64,000 bases of DNA from Hyalangium ruber (GTDB taxonomy: Bacteria; Myxococcota; Myxococcia; Myxococcales; Myxococcaceae). Positions 1-6,314 of this stretch are shown here, one piece after another. Each line of letters opens with the position of its first letter. Position 1 is the first letter of the stretch. Both the position numbers and the translations under genes were made by a program. The notes beneath the pieces were generated by a model that was not told the DNA's origin, did no database searches, and saw nothing but the letters and a program-made list of their open reading frames with translations. The DNA lies in NCBI RefSeq assembly GCF_034259325.1, contig NZ_JAXIVS010000026.1, forward strand, positions 24,712 through 88,711, in the 5' to 3' direction.

Positions 1-346
1 AGCCCCCAAAGGTGAGGTAGCGCCGGAGGTTCTCCACCTCCGCGCCCGTGAAGGCCGGGAACTCGCCCTCCCCGCCCAGGTAGAGGAAGGGGTACTCGAA
101 GATCTCCGGGCTGCTGAGCATCACCGCCCGCGCGTCCGGCAGCACCTCCACGGAGGTGCGCTTCTGCATCTCCCAGGCGATCCGCCGCAGGCCGCCCAGG
201 CGCGCGTCCCACCGGCCCCCGTGGCGGACCACCGCGGGGATGAAGCGGCTCTTCTCGCCAAAGGCCGAGGCCCGGTGCGACAGGAAGGGGACCAGCGCGG
301 CCGTGCCGAGCAGGAGATTTCGACGGGTAACGCGCCGCGTGCTCAT
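1..346 (-). CDS. DUF4159-like exported protein, 5' part only
   Basis: The gene runs off the left edge, so about 115 N-terminal codons are visible. The start is the ATG at 346. Residues 1-29 form a twin-arginine-type signal: the basic TRRVTRRN, then a hydrophobic LLLGTAALVPFL and an Ala-rich SHRASA cleavage region. The following stretch (RFIPAVVRHGGRWDARLGGLRRIAWEM in pieces, then a segment with SPEIFEYPFLYLGG) resembles the beginning of DUF4159 proteins, which often lie near MoxR/BatA-type gene clusters. This family call rests on recognition of the start only. The domain's C-terminal part and function cannot be judged here. The gene diverges from the small membrane-protein gene at 404 across 57 bp. 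Confidence 0.7.
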   Translation of the reverse strand, partial: MSTRRVTRRNLLLGTAALVPFLSHRASAFGEKSRFIPAVVRHGGRWDARLGGLRRIAWEMQKRTSVEVLPDARAVMLSSPEIFEYPFLYLGGEGEFPAFTGAEVENLRRYLTFGG

Positions 347-403
347 AGGAGGCTTCTATATACCGTCGACGCGTCGTTGCATTCCCCGCTATAGAGGCCC
401 CTC

Positions 404-664
404 ATGGCGAAAGGCGGACAAACGCCGAAGGATCCGGCCTCTCCGGAAATGCTCGCGGCCTGGAGGCAGATGGAGGCCGGAGACGTGGCCGGCGCCCGCC
501 GGGAGGCCCGTCGCATCCTCGCCACTCAACCGAGCCCCGAGGACCGCGCCCAGGCCGAGGAGCTGCTGCGCCGCACCCAGACTCCACTTCCCGTGTATGG
601 CTTCGCCGTGCTGGTGCTGGCCATCCTCGGGCTTCTCGTCGCGCTGGCGCTCTCGCGCTATTAA
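404..664 (+). CDS. Small tail-anchored-type membrane protein of unknown function
   Basis: This is an 86-residue protein. Residues 1-60 are soluble and charged, with two likely helices (AAWRQMEAGDVAGARREAR and SPEDRAQAEELLRR), resembling a single TPR-like helical hairpin. Residues 62-83 are one transmembrane segment (VYGFAVLVLAILGLLVALAL) at the extreme C-terminus. There is no signal peptide, so the soluble part is probably cytoplasmic. The next gene starts 9 bp after the stop, so the two are likely co-transcribed and may act together. I do not recognise a named family. Confidence 0.75.
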   Translation: MAKGGQTPKDPASPEMLAAWRQMEAGDVAGARREARRILATQPSPEDRAQAEELLRRTQTPLPVYGFAVLVLAILGLLVALALSRY

Positions 665-673
665 GGAGACGCC

Positions 674-1381
674 GTGGAAGGTCTCATCCAAGCCCTCAAG
701 GCCTATCAGTCCTTCAACCCCCAGGGCTGGGTGGCCATCTACCGCCTCCTGCCCATGTGGGCGGGCATCGTGTGCTGTGTGCTGGGCCTCTCCCTGCTGC
801 TGTTCGGCGGCGGGCGCTTCTTCCGGGTGGTGTCCGGCCCCGTGGGCGCCCTCATGGGGCTGATGTGGACGCCCGTCATCGCCGCCCGCTTCGGCCTGGC
901 GGAGATAGACCCGCGCGCCCCCACCGTGGTGGCCACCATGCTGGCCATCGTGGGCTTCGTCGTCCCGCCGGCCATCACCTTCCTGGGCGTGGGCATCCCG
1001 CTCGGGCTGGCCGCCGGGCAACTGGCCGGGCCCTCGGACTTCATGCTCGGCTTCGCCCCCGCCCTCATCATCGGCGGCCTGGTGGGCGCCATCCTCCACC
1101 GATTCGTGGGGGCCATCGTGGCTTCCATCGTCGGCGCCTGGATTCTCGTCATCGGCGCCCTGGCGGCGCTGCACCAGTTCGGCGGGCTGGTGGAGACCAT
1201 GGCCAGCCAGCCCTGGGGCGTCATCATCGCCGCGGGCCTGTTCGCCCTGGCCGGCAGTGTCTACCAGATCGCCGTGCGCCCCTCTCCCGAGGAGATGGAG
1301 AAGATGCGCGCCCAGAAGGAGCGCCTGAGGCTGCGCAAGGCCGAGGAGAAGGCGCTCGAGAAGCGTTGGGGCGTCAAGTAG
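674..1381 (+). CDS. Polytopic inner-membrane protein of unknown function
   Basis: This is a 235-residue protein starting at GTG 674, with an AAGGAG ribosome-binding site at 663-668 at the end of the preceding gene. It is mostly hydrophobic, with about six predicted membrane segments between residues 25 and 195. Gly/Ala-rich helices are prominent (for example AGIVCCVLGLSLLLFGGG and LIIGGLVGAILHRFVGAI). The C-terminal tail, about residues 205-235, is a highly charged cytoplasmic helix (PEEMEKMRAQKERLRLRK). No catalytic motif is visible. It resembles generic TMEM198/DUF4203-like hydrophobic proteins, but I do not assign a family. It forms a pair with the small membrane protein upstream. Confidence 0.75.
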   Translation: MEGLIQALKAYQSFNPQGWVAIYRLLPMWAGIVCCVLGLSLLLFGGGRFFRVVSGPVGALMGLMWTPVIAARFGLAEIDPRAPTVVATMLAIVGFVVPPAITFLGVGIPLGLAAGQLAGPSDFMLGFAPALIIGGLVGAILHRFVGAIVASIVGAWILVIGALAALHQFGGLVETMASQPWGVIIAAGLFALAGSVYQIAVRPSPEEMEKMRAQKERLRLRKAEEKALEKRWGVK

Positions 1382-1458
1382 TCGGCATGCTTTACGTGCC
1401 GCGGTGCGGCGCGTAGAGTCCGCGCCCTTTCCCCCTCCAGGAAACACCACCGACGGCG

Positions 1459-2949
1459 ATGGGTAAGGCCAAGCGCAAGGAGAAGGCAAAGGCGAAGCAG
1501 GCGCGCGAGGAGAGTCCCCCCAGCGCCGAGAGCTCGCCAGAGGCGGCGCCAGCCGTCAGCGAGACGGCGCCCACCGCTCCCATGCCCTGGGTAAAGCCCG
1601 AAGGCCTGTCCGGCCGGGGCTGGGCGGTGCTCGTCGTCGTCATCCTGCTGACGCAGCTGCCGCTGCTCCACTACGTGTTCCTGCGCGGCAAACCCGCCGC
1701 CACCGCCCAGGTGCCGTACACCCAGGACTTCTCGGACCCATCCGTGGTGGGGCGTGACTTCCATGCCGTCGGCGCCTACTGGCGCGTGGTGAATGGCGAG
1801 CTGATTGCCCCCACCGTGAAGAACAACCCGCTCTGGCTCCAGGCCCGGTTGCCGGACGACGTGGCCGTCGAGTTCGACGTGCGCTCGGATTACCCCGGCG
1901 GCGACATCCGCCTGGAGCTGTTCGGCGATGGCTCGGACCCGGGCTCCGGCTACGTGCTGGTGCATGGCGGGTGGAACAACTCCCTGTCGGTCATCGCCCG
2001 CAAGGAGCTCAACGCGCCCTCTCTGCAGTCACTCCAGCGCCAGGCCGCCCGCCTGGCTGAGAACGTAGGGCGGAACGAGGTAGATCTCGTCAGCGCGGGG
2101 CTGTTCAAGCCCGGAACCCAAGTGCGTGTCGAGTCCAACACCCTCCCGGTCCAGGTGCAGCGCACCTACCATTGGCGCGTCGAGCGACGTGGCTCGCTGC
2201 TGCGTTGGAGCATCGATGGTCAGCCCTTCCTCGAGCTGAACGACCCCTTCCCCTTCAAGGGTCCGGGGCATGACCGGCTCGGCCTCTCGGGCTTCGAGTC
2301 CAACCTCGTCTTCGACAACCTGCGCGTCGTGCCGCTGGATGGCTCGCAGCCCACCTTCGTGGCCCCGCCTCCTCCGCCCACTCCCCCGCCCGGGCCGTTC
2401 GCCGACTCCTTCGATCGCGACACGCTGGGAGAGGACTGGAACGCCACCGGCCCCTCGGCGGTGAAGCTGGAGAACGGCGCGCTCACCCTGCAGCTGACGC
2501 ACAACCGGCCCGTGTGGCTCAAGCGTCCCATCCCCACCAACGCCACCATCGAGTTCGACGCCTGGACGGACGATCCCGAAGGCGACATCAAGGTCGAGGC
2601 CTGGGGCGACGGCCGGGGCTTCTACGCCGGAGACCTGCGCTTCCAGTACACGGCCAGCGGCTACGTCTTCATCTTCGGCGGCTGGCGCAACACCCAGTCG
2701 GCCATCGCCCGGCAGAACGAGCACACCCCTGATCGCGCGGTCCGTGACGGCGCGGCCGTGGTGCCCGGCAAGCGTTACCACTTCACCATCACCCGCCGTG
2801 ACGGCTCCATCAGCTGGAGCGTCGACGGCCAGCCCTTCCTCTCCCTCCAAGACCCCTCTCCCCTCGAAGGAGCGCGGAACCAATACTTCGGGTTCTCGGG
2901 TTGGAAGACGAAGGTTCACTTCGACAACTTGAAGATACAGCCGCTGTAG
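1459..2949 (+). CDS. Membrane-anchored protein with two concanavalin-A-like (LamG/DUF1080-type) domains
   Basis: This is a 496-residue protein. Residues 1-20 are very Lys-rich and residues 20-45 are Ala/Pro/Glu-rich. Residues 53-74 are one membrane segment (GWAVLVVVILLTQLPLLHY), so the rest is predicted to be periplasmic. The exported part is two homologous units of about 190 residues (about 90-290 and 315-496) separated by a proline run (PPPPPTPPPGP). The units share the pattern FD[VA]-x-D-[YD]-P-x-GDI-[RK]-[LV]-E, then YVLVHGGWNN/YVFIFGGWRN, and end with DGQPFLxLxDPxP...GFSGxxxxxxFDNL. This is the beta-sandwich pattern of LamG/DUF1080 folds, which usually bind carbohydrate. No catalytic glutamates of a hydrolase were identified. 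A ligand-binding or envelope role is inferred. Confidence 0.8.
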   Translation: MGKAKRKEKAKAKQAREESPPSAESSPEAAPAVSETAPTAPMPWVKPEGLSGRGWAVLVVVILLTQLPLLHYVFLRGKPAATAQVPYTQDFSDPSVVGRDFHAVGAYWRVVNGELIAPTVKNNPLWLQARLPDDVAVEFDVRSDYPGGDIRLELFGDGSDPGSGYVLVHGGWNNSLSVIARKELNAPSLQSLQRQAARLAENVGRNEVDLVSAGLFKPGTQVRVESNTLPVQVQRTYHWRVERRGSLLRWSIDGQPFLELNDPFPFKGPGHDRLGLSGFESNLVFDNLRVVPLDGSQPTFVAPPPPPTPPPGPFADSFDRDTLGEDWNATGPSAVKLENGALTLQLTHNRPVWLKRPIPTNATIEFDAWTDDPEGDIKVEAWGDGRGFYAGDLRFQYTASGYVFIFGGWRNTQSAIARQNEHTPDRAVRDGAAVVPGKRYHFTITRRDGSISWSVDGQPFLSLQDPSPLEGARNQYFGFSGWKTKVHFDNLKIQPL

Positions 2950-2980
2950 CCCCTGGCAGGCGGCCTCGAGGTACAGACAC

Positions 2981-4540
2981 GTGCGCAGAGTGGGAATCTT
3001 CGGCTGGGGCGTCGTTGCTCCCCGATCCAAGGACATCGAGGCGTTCGAGCGGAACCTGGCCTCCACCGAGAGCTGGCTCTCCCCGTTCAACGGCTTCGGC
3101 CCGGACAACTTCCTGGTGGGGATGCCGGACTTCCACTTCTCCGACTACAAGCCGTGGATCGACGAGCGCTTCCCCGCCAGCCGCTTCTCCCAGCTGGAGA
3201 AGAAGATGGGGCTGCCCACCCAGTACGCCCTGGCGGCCTTCATCCAGTCGCTGCGTCAGAACCCCGGCCTCGAGCAGGAGCTCCAGGCCCTGGGCATCCA
3301 GTCCCATGTCTACGTCGGCACGGGCCTGGGCGACCTGCCCACCATCTATGACATCAGCCTGGATCACCACCGCGCCCAGCGGCGGTGGAACCGCTTCTGG
3401 TCGGAGCCCTCGCGCAACGCGGCGCTGAGGCAGTGGCTGGAGACGCGCGAGGCGCGCCCGGACATGCCCCCCGCCCCGGAGACGGTCGCGGAGGCCGATC
3501 GCGACATGGCCGAGGAGGCCTGGTGGGAGTACTGGACGGCCCAGTCCCCCGAGCTGCGCGAGTACCTGGGCGAGCTGCGCGAGATTGAAGGCATGGGCGT
3601 GGAGGGCGATGTCGAGTCCGCCAAGCTCGCCGTCATCAAGGAGAAGCGCACCCGCACCGCGAAGCTGCAGAAGAAGTGGAACGCGCCCGAGCCGCCGTGG
3701 AACTCGGTGTCCGCCAACGTGCTGTGGAACATCCACAACGGCCCGGCGGCGCAGGTGTCCATGCTGGGCAAGCTCACCGGCATGACGTTCGCCCCGGTGG
3801 CGGCGTGCTCCTCGTTCGGCTACGGGCTGAAGCTGGCGATGGATGCCATCCAGCGCGGGGATGCCAAGGCCGTGGTGCTGGGGATGACGGATCCGCCGCC
3901 GCACGCGCTCACCGTGGGCGGCTTCTACAACGCGCGCGTGCTCGCCGCCGATGGCACCGTGTCCAAGCCGCTCACCGCCCTGCGCGGCACGCACGTGTCG
4001 GGCGGCGCGGTGGTGTGGGTGGTGGGAGACCTGGAGCACTTCACCGCCAAGGGCTTCAAGCCGCTGGGCATGGAGCCGGTGGCCGTGGGCCTCACCGCGG
4101 ACGCCGACCACATCATCACTCCCTCGAAGGAGGGCCCCACGGCGGCCATCCGCTCGGCGCTCGCCTCCGCGCGCTGCGCGCCCACCGAGGTGGGCAGCTG
4201 GGACCTGCACGCCACCGCCACTCCAGGCGACTTCCTCGAGGTGGAGACGCTGCGCGGGATGATGCCCGAGTCGGTGCTCGTCACCGCGCGCAAGGGCACC
4301 TTCGGCCACGGCATGTCCGCCGGCGGCGGGTGGGAGCTGACGGCCCAGTACCTGGGCTATGCCCGCGGCAAGCTCTTCGCCACCCCGCTGCAGGAGACGG
4401 AGCTGAACAAGGAGATCGGCAAGGTCCACGGCCGCTTCGTCTACAACCGCGAGACGCCGGTGCCCGAGGGCTTCGCCGGCAAGCTCTCCATGGGCGTGGG
4501 CGGCCTCAACGCCTGCGTCATCTCCCGCTCCTGGCGCTGA
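2981..4540 (+). CDS. Beta-ketoacyl synthase-like (thiolase-fold) protein with a large insertion
   Basis: This is a 519-residue protein starting at GTG 2981. The condensing-enzyme signature is intact. The nucleophile is Cys276 in APVAACSSFGYGL, and the two histidines are His410 in DLHATATPGD and His443 in KGTFGHGMSAGG, the Cys-His-His arrangement of KAS I/II enzymes. These decarboxylate malonyl-ACP and condense it with an acyl thioester. The protein is about 100 residues longer than FabF because residues ~130-245 form a charged, Trp-rich helical insertion (WWEYWTAQSPELREYLGEL region) before the catalytic cysteine. No ACP, ketoreductase or acyltransferase gene lies nearby, so it does not sit in a recognisable fatty-acid or polyketide cluster. 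A specialised lipid role is likely, but the substrate is unknown. Confidence 0.8.
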   Translation: MRRVGIFGWGVVAPRSKDIEAFERNLASTESWLSPFNGFGPDNFLVGMPDFHFSDYKPWIDERFPASRFSQLEKKMGLPTQYALAAFIQSLRQNPGLEQELQALGIQSHVYVGTGLGDLPTIYDISLDHHRAQRRWNRFWSEPSRNAALRQWLETREARPDMPPAPETVAEADRDMAEEAWWEYWTAQSPELREYLGELREIEGMGVEGDVESAKLAVIKEKRTRTAKLQKKWNAPEPPWNSVSANVLWNIHNGPAAQVSMLGKLTGMTFAPVAACSSFGYGLKLAMDAIQRGDAKAVVLGMTDPPPHALTVGGFYNARVLAADGTVSKPLTALRGTHVSGGAVVWVVGDLEHFTAKGFKPLGMEPVAVGLTADADHIITPSKEGPTAAIRSALASARCAPTEVGSWDLHATATPGDFLEVETLRGMMPESVLVTARKGTFGHGMSAGGGWELTAQYLGYARGKLFATPLQETELNKEIGKVHGRFVYNRETPVPEGFAGKLSMGVGGLNACVISRSWR

Positions 4541-4548
4541 GCGGGCGT

Positions 4549-5115
4549 CTACTTCTTCAGCGGGTAGCGGGCCTGGGCCTCCGCGTCCAACGCGGCGGCC
4601 GCCTCCGGGTCGATGGCGCGCAGCAGCTCCAGCTCCAACTCCAGGTCCCGGGAGGCCCGATGCTGCGTCTGCGTCATCCCCGTGGTGTTGCTGTTGGCGG
4701 CGTTCGTCAGCGAATCATTGATGGCCCGGGTGCTGTTGTTGCCGGTGCTCGGCGCGTACACCACCGCCGTGGGCTGCGAGGAGGCATCCGCGCGCATCAC
4801 CCGCAGCAGCGAGCCCCCACTGCGCAGCACCATCCCCTCGATGAGGTACTTGGTGAACGAGTGGGCCAGCGTGCCGCCCCCGTTCTCCTTCCACTCCGTC
4901 TCCAGCACGAAGCGGTTGGGCACCTCGCGCCACGAGTAGCCCCGCGCCTCCAGCGCCGCCTTCACCGGCGGCCAGATCTCGTACAGGGGCTTCGCGTACA
5001 CGTGCTCCGCCGCCCGGTCCCTCAGGAAGTTCTCCCGACGCTGGGCCGCGCTGCACCCCGTCAGCATGACCATGGCCAGCACCACGGTCCATCCACATCG
5101 CTCGAGACGCGGCAT
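4549..5115 (-). CDS. Small lipoprotein of unknown function
   Basis: The ATG at 5115 is preferred because a purine-rich AGAGGGGG site lies just upstream and the protein then begins with a proper lipoprotein signal: basic MPRLERC, the hydrophobic WTVVLAMVM, and the lipobox LTGC with Cys at residue 16. A GTG at 5145 would add ten residues. The mature protein (~170 residues) has an N-terminal helical part (RENFLRDRAAEHVY), a central mixed region with ALEARGYSWREVPNRF, and a C-terminal helix rich in Glu/Leu (SRDLELELELLRAID). No family is recognised. It lies 36 bp downstream of the sigma factor gene on the same strand and may share its transcript. Confidence 0.75.
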   Translation of the reverse strand: MPRLERCGWTVVLAMVMLTGCSAAQRRENFLRDRAAEHVYAKPLYEIWPPVKAALEARGYSWREVPNRFVLETEWKENGGGTLAHSFTKYLIEGMVLRSGGSLLRVMRADASSQPTAVVYAPSTGNNSTRAINDSLTNAANSNTTGMTQTQHRASRDLELELELLRAIDPEAAAALDAEAQARYPLKK

Positions 5116-5151
5116 ATGGCACCCCCTCTTACGGCGTAACCCCACCGTGGC

Positions 5152-6246
5152 TCAGCCCTTGGGCACGGCCACCAGGTCGAAGTCCGGAATGCGCTCGCGC
5201 ATGAAGTCCCGCATCCGGTTGATGAGCGCCGCTTCGATCTGCCGGGCCCGCTCGCGGCTCACCCCGTACTTGTCCCCGATGTCCTGCAGGGTGAGCGGCT
5301 CGTCGGAGGTGAGCCGGTTCTCGAAGATGAAGCGCTCCTTGCCCTCCAGCGACTGGGCGAACTCGGCCAGCTTCTCGCGGAACAGCTCCTTGAGCTCCTC
5401 GTTGCCCAGGCGCTCCTCGGCCCCCGCCGCGGACGAGGGCAGGAAGCGGTCCGCCCGCGTGCTCTTCGAGTCGTCCCCCAGCGGCGCGTCGATGGACATC
5501 TCGTCGTGCCCCAGCCGCTGGTCCATCTCCACCACGTCCTGCTCGGTGACGTTGAGCCGCTCGGCCAACAGCTTGGGGCTGGGCTCGAAGCCCTGGGCGA
5601 CGAGCTTGTCCTGCTCCTGCCGCAGCTTGAAGAAGAGCTTCCGCTGGGCCTCCGTCGTCCCCAGCTTCACCATCTTCCAGTTGTCCATGATGTAGCGGAG
5701 GATGTACGCGCGAATCCACCACGCGGCGTACGAGCTGAGCTTCACTCCGCGATCGGGGTCGTACTTCTTCACCGCCTGCATCAGCCCGATGTTGCCCTCC
5801 TGGATGAGGTCCAGCAGGGACAGGGGGTTGCGGTGGTACTCGTGGGCCAGCTTCACCACCAGCCGCAGGTTGGAGGCCACCAGCCGGTAGGCCGCCTTCA
5901 CATCCTGGGTCTGCTGGTAGTTCTTGGCGAGCGCGTACTCCTCCTCCCGCGTCAGCAGGGGGTGGCGCGTCACCTCGGCCATGTAGGCCTGGAGCGGATC
6001 CCTCCGGGTAATTCCCGACTCGCCCGCGGGCACCAGCGCGCTCGTGGTGACGGGGGCTTCCACGTCCCCCACCTCGGCCTCCGCCTCGACCAGCTCCTCG
6101 GGCGCGGGCTCGAGGGCCTCCGGCTCCGCTGCCTCGACTTCCACCTCGGCCTCGGCCTCGGAGGCCTCCGCCTCGGAGGGGGCGCCCGGCCGCTTCGCAC
6201 GGGGCCGGGAGGTCGTTCCTTTGGTTCTCTTCCTCCCAATCGCCAT
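5152..6246 (-). CDS. rpoH: RNA polymerase sigma factor, sigma-32 (RpoH) family
   Basis: This is a 364-residue sigma factor that directs RNA polymerase to heat-shock or developmental promoters. The start is ATG 6246, preceded by GGAG at good spacing. Residues 1-75 are an unusual basic-then-acidic Ala/Glu-rich extension absent from enterobacterial RpoH. Then come region 1.2 (DPLQAYMAEV), region 2 with LDLIQEGNIGLMQAVKKYDP and SSYAAWWIRAYI, and the family-defining RpoH box (QRKLFFKLRQ). Region 4.2 is a helix-turn-helix (TLQDIGDKYGVSRERARQIE). Myxobacteria carry several sigma-32 paralogues (SigB/SigC types in Myxococcus), so which one this is remains open. It diverges from the helicase gene, which could be cold- or stress-linked. 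Confidence 0.88.
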   Translation of the reverse strand: MAIGRKRTKGTTSRPRAKRPGAPSEAEASEAEAEVEVEAAEPEALEPAPEELVEAEAEVGDVEAPVTTSALVPAGESGITRRDPLQAYMAEVTRHPLLTREEEYALAKNYQQTQDVKAAYRLVASNLRLVVKLAHEYHRNPLSLLDLIQEGNIGLMQAVKKYDPDRGVKLSSYAAWWIRAYILRYIMDNWKMVKLGTTEAQRKLFFKLRQEQDKLVAQGFEPSPKLLAERLNVTEQDVVEMDQRLGHDEMSIDAPLGDDSKSTRADRFLPSSAAGAEERLGNEELKELFREKLAEFAQSLEGKERFIFENRLTSDEPLTLQDIGDKYGVSRERARQIEAALINRMRDFMRERIPDFDLVAVPKG

Positions 6247-6292
6247 GGGGACTCCATACAGCAAAGAAAGTCGAATGTTGCCAGAGGGTAAT

Positions 6293-6311
6293 GCAGGGGT
6301 TATGCCCCTGC
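6293..6311 (+). promoter_or_regulatory. Hairpin in the leader just before the helicase start codon
   Basis: The bases GCAGGGG-TTATG-CCCCTGC form a perfect 7-bp stem with a 5-nt loop that ends three bases before the chosen ATG (6315). The only purine-rich Shine-Dalgarno-like run (AGGGG) lies inside the stem. Folding would therefore hide the ribosome-binding site. Regulation of translation is inferred, not shown. Confidence 0.5.
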
Positions 6312-6314
6312 TTG

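Noticed and set aside
2810..4429. Minus-strand open frame across the ketoacyl synthase gene
   Set aside because: The plus strand has the catalytic triad in frame. The antisense product is low complexity.
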